Source: Chlorobium sp. (GTDB taxonomy: Bacteria > Bacteroidota > Chlorobiia > Chlorobiales > Chlorobiaceae). Taken from it: a DNA stretch of 25,471 nucleotides. A program made the translations under genes and the position numbers. A model generated the notes under the pieces. The model did no database searches and was not told the origin of the DNA. It saw only the letters and a list, made by a program, of their open reading frames with translations. This document shows positions 15,268-22,695 of this stretch, piece by piece. Position 1 is the stretch's first letter; every line of letters begins with the position of its first letter. The stretch lies in NCBI GenBank assembly GCA_028280025.1, contig JANQMO010000058.1:1-25471 (forward strand), given 5' to 3'.

Positions 15268-16326
15268 TTATTGTTTTTCCGAAACGTTGGCTGAACTGAA
15301 GGTCGCCATGTTGTTATAGAGTTGTATTGCCCCATCGATCACCTGCATGGCAAGTGCTGCGCCGGTCCCTTCTCCAAGACGCAGATCAAGATCGAGGATA
15401 GGACGAGCCCCCAGCTTGTCCATAACCGCCTTATGACCCTCTTCGTTGGATAGATGACTGAAAAAAAGGTAGTCGCTCACCTTGCAGGAGAGTTTCATGG
15501 CAGCGACCGCACCTGCCGACGAGATGAAACCGTCAACAACAACGGGCAGGCCAACCGAAGCCGCGCCGAGCACAAGTCCGCAGATCCCGGCAATTTCCAA
15601 ACCGCCAAGTGCTGCAAGAACGTCGAGAGGCGTTGCAAGCCTTTCCCGGTTGATCTCGATCGCACGTTTGATCACCGAAATTTTATGGTCGAGCCTCTCT
15701 TGATCGATACCTGTTCCGCGTCCGGTAATGGACTCGACCGGCAGGTCGAGCATCACGGCATGGAGCGCTGTTGCAGGAGTTGTATTGGCGATCCCCATTT
15801 CACCGGTTGCAAGCAGATGATAACCATCCTCGCGCGCTTTCCCGGCAAGCGACATACCCGTCATGACCGCCTGTATAGTCTCGTCCTGCGTCATGGCCGG
15901 CGCTTTGACCATATTGGAAGTGCCCCTTCTGACCTTCATTCTGTGCAGGCCGGGATGGTCGGAAAAATCGTGGTTGACCCCGATATCGACAATATCGAGA
16001 TCGGCCCCGGCGTGACGTGCAAGCACATTGATGGCTGCGCCCCCGTTGAGCATATTATAAACCATTTGAGGAGTGACTTCAGCAGGATAGGCGGACACAC
16101 CCTCTTCTGCAACACCATGATCAGCAGCAAAACAGACGATCTTTTTCTTTTCGAGCACAGGAGTTGCCGTACCTGTCGCAACGGCAAACTTCATCGCAAT
16201 TTCCTCAAGCCGCCCGAGACTTCCGCGGGGCTTTGTGAGGTCATCGAGATGAGCCTGGACCGTAGCGCGTAACGACTGGTCAACCGGCTCGATGCGGGAA
16301 AGAATAGCTTGAAACTGATCGTGCAT
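15268..16326 (-). CDS. cobT: Nicotinate-nucleotide--dimethylbenzimidazole phosphoribosyltransferase
   Basis: A cytoplasmic enzyme of 352 residues that makes alpha-ribazole 5'-phosphate (or a related lower-ligand nucleotide) from nicotinate mononucleotide and a base. Length matches the family (about 350). The RGSLGRLEE segment near residue 40, VSAYPAEVTPQMVYNMLNGGAAINVLAR, GEMGIANTTPAT and the catalytic glutamate Glu319 in LGEGTGAALA are all present. It is flanked by cobU upstream (146-nt gap filled with heptad repeats) and the hydrolase downstream (14 nt). Confidence 0.96.
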   Translation of the reverse strand: MHDQFQAILSRIEPVDQSLRATVQAHLDDLTKPRGSLGRLEEIAMKFAVATGTATPVLEKKKIVCFAADHGVAEEGVSAYPAEVTPQMVYNMLNGGAAINVLARHAGADLDIVDIGVNHDFSDHPGLHRMKVRRGTSNMVKAPAMTQDETIQAVMTGMSLAGKAREDGYHLLATGEMGIANTTPATALHAVMLDLPVESITGRGTGIDQERLDHKISVIKRAIEINRERLATPLDVLAALGGLEIAGICGLVLGAASVGLPVVVDGFISSAGAVAAMKLSCKVSDYLFFSHLSNEEGHKAVMDKLGARPILDLDLRLGEGTGAALAMQVIDGAIQLYNNMATFSSANVSEKQ

Positions 16327-16340
16327 GGATGGGTGTCAGG

Positions 16341-16382
16341 TAATAGGTAATAGGTAATAGGTAATAGGTAATAGGTAATAGG
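16341..16382 (+). repeat. Perfect tandem heptamer, six copies of taatagg
   Basis: Six exact copies of a 7-nt unit (taatagg, or GTAATAG in another phase) run from 16341 to 16382, starting 15 nt upstream of the cobT start codon, so they lie in the cobU-cobT leader. Exact copies suggest recent slippage. Opposite-strand heptads of the same family sit at 16433-16467, with a perfect hairpin (gcgcac-gaa-gtgcgc, 16408-16422) between, so the gap can fold into a large stem. Confidence 0.9.
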
Positions 16383-16407
16383 GGGAAGATAAATAAATCT
16401 TACTCCT

Positions 16408-16467
16408 GCGCACGAAGTGCGCTGCTCCTGGCTACTTACTCCTTTCTTGTCACTCGTCACCTGTTAC
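16408..16467 (-). repeat. Hairpin and degenerate heptads after cobU
   Basis: gcgcac (16408-16413) and gtgcgc (16417-16422) form a 6-bp stem with a 3-nt loop. On the minus strand, just past the cobU stop, five heptads follow: GTAACAG, GTGACGA, GTGACAA, GAAAGGA, GTAAGTA (16467-16433). They resemble the heptads at 93-134, which also start at a minus-strand stop codon. Confidence 0.5.
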
Positions 16468-16472
16468 TACAT

Positions 16473-16988
16473 TCATTTCAACCTCATCGGAATGCCGCTG
16501 CAGAGCAGCCAGGCCTGGGTTGCTGCTGCGGCTGTTTTCTGGTTGATGATGCCTGTTATATCGCGGAATTTCCTTGCCATCGCATTGTCCGGCACGATTC
16601 CCATACCGACTTCATTGGAAACGAGAATAACGTTGCATGGAGGCTCCTTCAAAACAGTCATAAAACGTTCGAGATAAGACATGATCACCTCGTCCGAGTC
16701 GAACGCATGCATAAGGTTCCCCGCCCAGACCGTCAAACAGTCAACGATAACGACATCGATATCCCCGGGCATTGCGCTGATCGCCCTGTCGATATGCAGC
16801 GGCTCTTCAATGGTATAATATCCATCGCCGCGTTCTTCCTTATGTTTCAGTATACGCCTCTGCATCTCTTCATCGAACGCTTCGGCAGTCGCAAGGAAAG
16901 CTTTCCTATCGTATGTATCGGCGCATTGCAGCGCAAACGAGCTTTTGCCGCTTCTCGCCCCTCCGGTCAGGTAGATCAGGTTTTTCAA
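16473..16988 (-). CDS. cobU: Adenosylcobinamide kinase / guanylyltransferase
   Basis: A bifunctional cytoplasmic enzyme of 171 residues. It phosphorylates adenosylcobinamide and then transfers GMP, giving the GDP form used by CobS. The P-loop GGARSGKS (9-16), probable guanylylated His49 (ILKHKEERGDGYY), EEP (61-63) and Walker B VIVDCLTVW (80-88) fit the family and its usual length of about 180. The start is TTG at 16988; an in-frame stop two codons upstream and the early P-loop leave no room for another start. It is the first gene of the cob set and is transcribed away from the fimbrial operon. Confidence 0.94.
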   Translation of the reverse strand: MKNLIYLTGGARSGKSSFALQCADTYDRKAFLATAEAFDEEMQRRILKHKEERGDGYYTIEEPLHIDRAISAMPGDIDVVIVDCLTVWAGNLMHAFDSDEVIMSYLERFMTVLKEPPCNVILVSNEVGMGIVPDNAMARKFRDITGIINQKTAAAATQAWLLCSGIPMRLK

Positions 16989-17048
16989 GGATTATCGATT
17001 CTCGCAGGGTTTATAACAGCACATGCACAATCGGAGACAACAGTCTGT

Positions 17049-17076
17049 TTGACATATTAACGGAATTCTGTACAAT
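17049..17076 (+). promoter_or_regulatory. Near-consensus sigma70 promoter of the chaperone-usher operon
   Basis: TTGACA (17049-17054) and TACAAT (17071-17076) are separated by 16 nt, matching 11 of 12 consensus bases. Transcription would start near 17083, giving a leader of about 37 nt ahead of the ATG at 17120, which is preceded by GAGG. It is the best promoter match I noticed in the window. Confidence 0.7.
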
Positions 17077-17119
17077 AATTAAAAGAGCAAACATACCCAT
17101 CTCCCAATTTGAGGCTACC

Positions 17120-17734
17120 ATGGTCAGGAGTCTGTCATTCATCGGGCTGCTTTTTTGCCTCGGCCAGACTTTATCGGTGCAGCAGGCTGTTGCAGAATCG
17201 GAAAAACAGTCAAAGAGCACTGTAGGGACAACCAATGTTTCCATTGTCCTGCCGGATATGATCATCCTTCATTATTATTCAGGCCTGACGCTTAACTTTG
17301 AGGAGTTCTCTACGGCAGAAAACCGGGGTTCCGCTGAATTCGACGTCCAGTGGAGCGGTGAAGCCGAAAGTTCGAACGAGTTGACCGATGAAAACACTGA
17401 ACTGAACCTTCCCGACAGGGTATCACTCCAGCTACCGAACGTCTGGGCAATTCGAGGGCTTTCTCCTTCCGGTAACGCAAAAGTTTCCATCTCGGTCAAC
17501 AACAACATCCTCACTTCCGGGCCATCCAGAATCATTATTGAAGAAGGTTCCGGCAATATTGAAATCGAGGATAACCAGGGACATTCCGGCACATCGATCA
17601 ACACCAGCCTCAGGGGAATTACCCCTTCCGAAGCAACTATCGGCAATGTCCGCATCACCCTGAACTTCTCTGAAACCACAAGAGCGGGTCTGCATACCGG
17701 CGGACAATACAAAATTACCGCCGAAACGATCTGA
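17120..17734 (+). CDS. Exported fimbrial subunit-like protein 1
   Basis: A protein of 204 residues starting MVRSLSFIGLLFCLGQ, with a signal peptide cleaved after AVA at about residue 25. The mature part is all-beta and lacks cysteine. It shares several segments with the next gene product: LHYYSGLTLNFE (vs LHYYSSLTLNFE), VWAIRGLSPSGNAKVSISV (vs IWAVRGFSDSGNAEVSVSI) and the C-terminal GGQYKITAETI. A short Ser/Thr-rich N-terminal extension before the first strand could act as a donor strand. The C-terminal strand with alternating hydrophobic residues suits chaperone-usher pilins. I infer a structural subunit because a PapD-like chaperone and an usher follow in the same operon. The ATG at 17120 has GAGG 5 nt upstream; longer readings would run into the promoter. 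Confidence 0.72.
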   Translation: MVRSLSFIGLLFCLGQTLSVQQAVAESEKQSKSTVGTTNVSIVLPDMIILHYYSGLTLNFEEFSTAENRGSAEFDVQWSGEAESSNELTDENTELNLPDRVSLQLPNVWAIRGLSPSGNAKVSISVNNNILTSGPSRIIIEEGSGNIEIEDNQGHSGTSINTSLRGITPSEATIGNVRITLNFSETTRAGLHTGGQYKITAETI

Positions 17735-17764
17735 TTATCGCAAGTTCCTTCCAAATAAAACCTG

Positions 17765-17810
17765 AGGGAGAAAGATTTTTTCATTGAAAATCAAATTCCC
17801 TATCTTTTTT
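17765..17810 (+). terminator. Terminator-like hairpin between subunit genes 1 and 2
   Basis: agggag (17765-17770) pairs with ttccct (17796-17801; one G-U), then a symmetric aaa/aaa internal loop, then gatttt (17775-17780) with aaaatc (17787-17792), closing a 6-nt loop. TCTTTTTT (17803-17810) follows. This is the form of a Rho-independent terminator. Placed inside an operon, it would let the first subunit be made in excess over the assembly machinery. Confidence 0.6.
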
Positions 17811-17858
17811 ATACAGGTAGCGTCGGTCTACTCCCCCTAATCCCTAAACATTTACCCC

Positions 17859-18491
17859 ATGCTTTACAAACGACTCGTGTCTTTTGGGGCTGCCGTTCTT
17901 TTCACCGCACTTATCACAGCCACATCTGCTGCAATCGCACAAGACGGTCAGCAATCAACCAGCGGCAAGGTACAGGTAACCGCCAATGTGCCGAAGTTTA
18001 TCGTTCTTCACTACTATTCATCCCTGACACTCAACTTTGAACAGCCGACATCTGCTGCGCTCGACCAGGGAGACAACACCATGTCGGTATCGTGGACAGG
18101 AACAACGAGTGGCGGCGGCGAGTTATCGGAAGCAAACCTGATGACCGCAAAAACCGGGCTCGAAACAGGTGTCATAACGGTCACTATACCGAAAATCTGG
18201 GCCGTCAGGGGTTTCTCTGATAGCGGCAATGCCGAAGTATCCGTCAGCATATCAGATGGAGGTGATAAACTCACGAGAAAAAATAACACGGTTGAGTCGG
18301 TCATAGAAATGAGCAATGTCGTGGTTTCTGACGGAGTAACAACCGGCAGTACCATTAAGACAAATCTTGGCGGTATCTCAAAAAGCTCTACAACCCCTGG
18401 CGGTGTTCAACTGGACCTCGATTTCAGACAGACGAAACTATCCGGAAGTCACAGCGGCGGCGGATACACAATAACCGCATCCACCATCTGA
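17859..18491 (+). CDS. Exported fimbrial subunit-like protein 2
   Basis: A 210-residue paralogue of subunit 1. The signal peptide (MLYKRLVSFGAAVLFTALIT...) is probably cleaved after AIA at residue 27. The mature N-terminus QDGQQSTSGKVQVTANVPK has an alternating strand able to serve as a donor strand. The shared blocks LHYYSSLTLNFEQ, IWAVRGFSDSGNAEVSVSI and C-terminal SGGGYTITASTI are visible, and there is no cysteine. The ending is reminiscent of DUF4402 and spore-coat-U type pilins, but overall I cannot place it in a named family. It lies 124 nt after subunit 1, past the hairpin, and 17 nt before subunit 3. It is probably a main or linker shaft protein. Confidence 0.72.
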   Translation: MLYKRLVSFGAAVLFTALITATSAAIAQDGQQSTSGKVQVTANVPKFIVLHYYSSLTLNFEQPTSAALDQGDNTMSVSWTGTTSGGGELSEANLMTAKTGLETGVITVTIPKIWAVRGFSDSGNAEVSVSISDGGDKLTRKNNTVESVIEMSNVVVSDGVTTGSTIKTNLGGISKSSTTPGGVQLDLDFRQTKLSGSHSGGGYTITASTI

Positions 18492-18508
18492 TACCAGTCC
18501 GGAAATTC

Positions 18509-19150
18509 ATGAGCGCTCAGAGGCTGAAAAGGCCCTTTGCATGGCTGCTTTTCCTGCCGGCATTCCTTGTTGCAATGACAAGTGCAAACAATGCCTGTTC
18601 AGCCGATGTGCTGAAAATTTATAAAAACCGGGTTCTCGAAGAAGTCACGCTCAGCGAAATCGGTCTTTCGGAAAGCGGCGTATCAACCGCGCTCAATCCC
18701 TTTGAGGCTGATGCGGCATGGGATGGGACCTATGTAGACACACCGGAGCTCTTGCTTGAACAAGTATATGGCTCTACAAGAATAACCCGGAAAGATGTCC
18801 TGTTGTGGTATTACGAGTTCAAGAAAGAGAATGATCAGGACGAGGACGAAGATGACAATGAGGAAGAGGATGATGATGAGGATGATAATGGATCATTTCT
18901 TAATGGTCAATCATTCCATGTTCAATACAGGATCCTCAGTAGAAGCGGTGTTGAAAACGCACTTTCGCACAAAGAAGACAGGACTTCGGTTATCCTTGCC
19001 CATATAACGGAAAAGCCGATTGAATGCGTCAACAAAGGCAAGAACAAGATCCGCTGCCTTGGCCGGGTTGATTTTGATCTCGACATCTCCCGGGCTAAAC
19101 GGTCCGGGAAGTATTCAGGCTCTATTGAAATAACAATAACAACATTCTGA
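18509..19150 (+). CDS. Third exported subunit with an acidic Asp/Glu tract
   Basis: A 213-residue protein. The signal peptide starts MSAQRLKRPFAWLLFLPAF and is probably cleaved near CSA at residue 32. The middle carries a tract at residues 108-127 in which 16 of 20 residues are Asp or Glu. After it come a beta-rich half and a Cys pair (ECVNKGKNKIRC). The C-terminus, RVDFDLDISRAKRSGKYSGSIEITITTF-like in pattern, aligns with the ends of subunits 1 and 2 (Gly-Val-x-hydrophobic-x-Leu-Asp/Asn ... Ser/Ala-Gly-x-His/Tyr-Ser/Thr-Gly). The N-terminal half does not match them, so it may be a tip, anchor or adhesive subunit. The acidic loop could bind calcium or other cations; this is inference. It sits 8 nt before the chaperone gene. 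Confidence 0.65.
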   Translation: MSAQRLKRPFAWLLFLPAFLVAMTSANNACSADVLKIYKNRVLEEVTLSEIGLSESGVSTALNPFEADAAWDGTYVDTPELLLEQVYGSTRITRKDVLLWYYEFKKENDQDEDEDDNEEEDDDEDDNGSFLNGQSFHVQYRILSRSGVENALSHKEDRTSVILAHITEKPIECVNKGKNKIRCLGRVDFDLDISRAKRSGKYSGSIEITITTF

Positions 19151-19158
19151 CAACCATC

Positions 19159-20004
19159 ATGAAAAAACTACTCTCGGCGCTTCTCATTACCGCGATCACA
19201 ATGACGGCAAACGTCTATGCTGAGGATGCTCCCCCTCCGGGACAGATCGGTGTTTCTCCATCGATGCTCGAGTTGTCTATCGGTTCGAAACCTGTAAACG
19301 AGTCACTGAGACTCTTCAACCTGAAAAAAACAGCAACGAAAGTCAATGTCGAGGTCTACAACTGGACACTGGATGAAAACAATGAAGTCAAGCTGCTGCC
19401 TCCCACGGAACAGTCGCTTGACCAATGGATGCTGATCAACCCGAGATCATTCGTACTGGAACCTGGAAAAAGCCAGGTAGTCCGTCTTTCTGTCCGGCCG
19501 CCTGTCAAACCCGCCCCAGGGGAACACAGAGCGCTCATCTACTTTACAGAAGAAAAGCTCGACAACGCCAATAACGATGAAGATACTCCTGTAGAAGTGC
19601 TCTTCAAACTCGGCGTCGGCGTCTATGCAAATGCAGACCCGATAAAAAAATCCTCATCGCTCAAGGGGTTGTCTCTTGACAAGTCAAATAACACCCTGAA
19701 AGCGTCGATCGCAAACAACGGTAATGTACATGCCCGTCTCACAGGCATGTATTCAATCTGGAAAAAAGCTGATTTTCCCGGCGTTAAAGCCGCTGAAAAA
19801 CTGACATCGGATGACGCTGAAGGAGCAACGGCAAAAGGGCTTGTTGCTTCCGGCCAGCTTAACCAGACCCCTGTTCTGCCCGGTCATACCCGGACGATCG
19901 TAACACAACTGCCCGGACTTCCGAAATCCGGCTCCTATATCGTTGCTGTTGCCGGTTCGCTCGATGGGAAAAAGATCGAAAAGACCTATCCCCTTTCGCG
20001 CTGA
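19159..20004 (+). CDS. PapD-like periplasmic fimbrial chaperone
   Basis: A protein of 281 residues, including a signal peptide cleaved after VYA (residue 21). The mature start PPPGQIGVSPSMLEL and the phrases NPRSFVLEPGKSQVVRLSVRPP (94-115) and GEHRALIYFTEE (121-132) match the first domain of PapD-type chaperones. The second, shorter Ig-like domain covers about 160-281. It would hold subunits in a folded, ready state in the periplasm and deliver them to the usher. It is longer than classical PapD (about 220 mature residues), as in alternate and archaic systems. The usher gene starts 16 nt downstream. Confidence 0.85.
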   Translation: MKKLLSALLITAITMTANVYAEDAPPPGQIGVSPSMLELSIGSKPVNESLRLFNLKKTATKVNVEVYNWTLDENNEVKLLPPTEQSLDQWMLINPRSFVLEPGKSQVVRLSVRPPVKPAPGEHRALIYFTEEKLDNANNDEDTPVEVLFKLGVGVYANADPIKKSSSLKGLSLDKSNNTLKASIANNGNVHARLTGMYSIWKKADFPGVKAAEKLTSDDAEGATAKGLVASGQLNQTPVLPGHTRTIVTQLPGLPKSGSYIVAVAGSLDGKKIEKTYPLSR

Positions 20005-20020
20005 AGCAGAATGCGAGCGG

Positions 20021-22693
20021 ATGTCCGTGGCGCTGATACTGCGAATTGCTGCGTTTACTTTTTTAATCGCAAACTTGCAGAACGTCTGCAGCCCATTGCA
20101 CGTTCATGCTTCCGAAACAGGGCGGCATGAACCGCTTCTCGTCGAGATTTTTTTCAACAAAAAATCCGCGGGCGATCATATCTGCTACCAGCAGGAGGAC
20201 GTTTACTGGATTCCTTACGATATCTTTCTTCAGGCAACCAGGCTCAAAGGGAAAAAATCTGAGAAAGGAGACATCACTTACGAAACCACACTCGGACAGC
20301 TCTCTTTCGATCCCGGTACGCTCAAAACCTTTGATGAAACACCCTATATATCGGTCAAACAGCTCGACGCGTCGTTTTATGTCAAGGGCAGATTCGTGCA
20401 ATCGGTCTTTGCTCTCGCTTTTGATGTCCCCTGGGTTCCCGGCAAACGGTCACAAAATATCAAAAAAGCGCCGGCTATAACCCCGGATGTACGGGCACCA
20501 TCGAGTTCCGTCTCATTCGTCCGTTTTGAACCGCAGCTATCCTATACCTTCAGCGGCACCCTCAACCGGGATATACTGGTAGAAACAGGAGGGCGGTTTG
20601 CAGGAGGTGTCTGGGATATCACCTTTGAAGGAGATCCAACCGAAAGTTTCCCTCCAAACCGTTATCACTGGACAACCTACAACAACCACCTTGCCTTCAG
20701 GGCAGGAACTGGCTCGTCCAACCTCTACTCGCTGGTCAGCGGCTTCGACTTTACCGGCCTTCAGCTCGGATGGAACAACAAATCCATACTCCATCAGCTC
20801 GATTTTGAGCGATACTCGGATTCCGACGCCTTTCTTTCGATCGACCGCTCACAGCAGCGAACAATAGAAGGTGACGCTCCTCCTGCCTCTATAGCGGAAC
20901 TTCGTCTCGACGGCGTTGTCGTCGCACGTCAGCGAGTAGACCTTAATGGAAGGTATGTGTTCCGTAATGTGAAAATGACTTCCGATCTGAGAAAGACAGA
21001 AGTATACCTTTACGAAAGGACATTAAGGGAAAAACCCGCCGCCATTATCGATTACACTATGACGCTCATGAACCGAACACTGCCTGCGCATGAGTTTCTT
21101 GTCAGGGCGGGGGGTGGCATGATCGGCAACCCTCTGGATCATGAAGCAAGCGACAGTCTTTCATGGACAGGATTTGGTCACATACTCTACGGGATCAGCA
21201 ACAGAGTGACCGTTGAGGCAGGAATGCAGTATCATCCCGAGCGCAGCGATATCGATGCATTTGCCGGAACAGTGCTCTCGTTGGGAGGGAACTTTGGTAT
21301 TGGCGTCTATGGTGCATGGGCCAACGATCATTACGCGGTCGACACAAGATTCGAAGGTAACGGTTATGACTGGTCGCTGTCCTACTTTGGCAGCTACAAA
21401 CAGGAGAACTTTTCGAAGGACGGCCGGGAGGCGCGCAACAGCCACTCGTTCAGGTTCAGTACAGGAACAATTAAACCTTTCGATATCCTGCTGTATGGCA
21501 AATACGAAAAAACCGGGAATGCAGGTCCCGACAAGTACCTGCTGCCCGGACTGTACTGGTATATCACGCCCGGCTTGATGCTGTCCGCACTTCCCGATGA
21601 CGAAGAAACATATCGGTACGAAGCAAACATGAATCTCACCTCCCGCAGCGATCTTACCGTCACCTGCAAGGACGATATTCTGGACGCGGATTTGAGTTAC
21701 GATTTCAGCAATTCGCTGCAGAGCAGGGCGCTCTATTCTCATGCATTCTCTACCGGAAACAATGTCAGCAGCATCTATTTCGACTGGTACCCCGGCGGCA
21801 ACCGCTATGATCTGTTTCGCCTCGGTGTTTCGAAAGCCGGAAACGAAACAGGCTGCTCCCTCGCCTGGAACAAGTTTTTCAATGCAGGTCTCCAGATGAG
21901 TCTTCAATACAGCTACAACATGAACAACGCCCAGCTGCTCGAAACGGAAGACAGCTTCGAGAACTTGGTCCCACCGGATGCAAGCCAGTATGTCGCCCTT
22001 ACGCTGACCTGGGATATCGGACGCTCCGGCAAGCGTTTTCTGCCGATCAATCGCACGGCAATCAGCCATACCCGCGGCGGCATTGCCGGCTCGATGAAAA
22101 TCATGAACGAAACCACGCTCGGCTCCTCCGACATAGACAACGTCAGCATCCTGATCAACCGAAAAAAACTCGGCCAGAGGCAGGTCGACGGCTCGTTCTT
22201 TGTCGGAAACCTCAAACCCGGCGTCTATGCACTGGAAGTCGATACAGAAAATCTTCCGCTCGAATTGAATATCGAAAATAAATCAACCTATGTCGAAGTG
22301 CTCAACGGAGCCGTCACCGATGTCTTGATCCCGGTGTACGCAGAGTATGCTATTGCCGGCAAGGTTGTCGATTCCGGCGGAAAGGCAGTTGAGGACACGA
22401 AAGTCACGATCGCCGATGCAAACGGCAAGGCGGTTGATGTCGCAAGAACAAACCTGTTCGGCTATTACAGCACAAAAGGATTGCGGCCCGGAACCTATAC
22501 GGTTTCAGCTGCGGGCAAAAAACGTTCTGTCACCGTCGCCGACGAATACCTCTACGGCATAGACCTTACGATAGATGAGGCGGTCTCTGCGCCTGCTTTG
22601 CAGCCTCAAGAGGAAGGGGTTGACAGTGAGCCCGGAAGCTCAACTCCTGTTGAGCAGACGATCGAACGGTCCGCAACAAAAACAGAGGAATAG
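20021..22693 (+). CDS. Divergent outer-membrane usher with C-terminal regulatory-like domain
   Basis: A protein of 890 residues from the ATG at 20021; the frame is open further upstream but that part overlaps the chaperone gene. The signal peptide MSVALILRIAAFTFLIANLQ... is cleaved near VHA. The N-terminal domain (LLVEIFFNKKSAGDHI...VYWIPYDIFLQATRL, about 37-75) follows usher N-domain style. The barrel contains SGFDFTGLQLGW (about 245), and a plug-like block AELRLDGVVVARQRVDLNGRY...VYLYER matches the usher plug pattern. The C-terminal part has an usher-like VDGSFFVGNLKPGVYALEVD segment. A carboxypeptidase-regulatory-like Ig domain follows (AIAGKVVDSGGKAVEDTKVTI ... GLRPGTYTVSA) with an acidic, Ser/Pro-rich tail. 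It would secrete and assemble the three subunits. Strong divergence makes this a family-level call from pattern and context. Confidence 0.78.
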   Translation: MSVALILRIAAFTFLIANLQNVCSPLHVHASETGRHEPLLVEIFFNKKSAGDHICYQQEDVYWIPYDIFLQATRLKGKKSEKGDITYETTLGQLSFDPGTLKTFDETPYISVKQLDASFYVKGRFVQSVFALAFDVPWVPGKRSQNIKKAPAITPDVRAPSSSVSFVRFEPQLSYTFSGTLNRDILVETGGRFAGGVWDITFEGDPTESFPPNRYHWTTYNNHLAFRAGTGSSNLYSLVSGFDFTGLQLGWNNKSILHQLDFERYSDSDAFLSIDRSQQRTIEGDAPPASIAELRLDGVVVARQRVDLNGRYVFRNVKMTSDLRKTEVYLYERTLREKPAAIIDYTMTLMNRTLPAHEFLVRAGGGMIGNPLDHEASDSLSWTGFGHILYGISNRVTVEAGMQYHPERSDIDAFAGTVLSLGGNFGIGVYGAWANDHYAVDTRFEGNGYDWSLSYFGSYKQENFSKDGREARNSHSFRFSTGTIKPFDILLYGKYEKTGNAGPDKYLLPGLYWYITPGLMLSALPDDEETYRYEANMNLTSRSDLTVTCKDDILDADLSYDFSNSLQSRALYSHAFSTGNNVSSIYFDWYPGGNRYDLFRLGVSKAGNETGCSLAWNKFFNAGLQMSLQYSYNMNNAQLLETEDSFENLVPPDASQYVALTLTWDIGRSGKRFLPINRTAISHTRGGIAGSMKIMNETTLGSSDIDNVSILINRKKLGQRQVDGSFFVGNLKPGVYALEVDTENLPLELNIENKSTYVEVLNGAVTDVLIPVYAEYAIAGKVVDSGGKAVEDTKVTIADANGKAVDVARTNLFGYYSTKGLRPGTYTVSAAGKKRSVTVADEYLYGIDLTIDEAVSAPALQPQEEGVDSEPGSSTPVEQTIERSATKTEE

Positions 22694-22695
22694 TC

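Noticed and set aside
16341..16382. CRISPR array
   Set aside because: The 7-nt units are adjacent with no spacers and no cas genes are present.
16191..16460. 89-residue minus-strand frame with YYLLPIT repeats
   Set aside because: It is only a translation of the heptad repeat array between cobU and cobT.
16989..17119. Possible cobalamin riboswitch upstream of cobU
   Set aside because: No B12-box-like sequence is visible in the 131-nt gap, and cobU has almost no room for a 200-nt leader before the divergent promoter.
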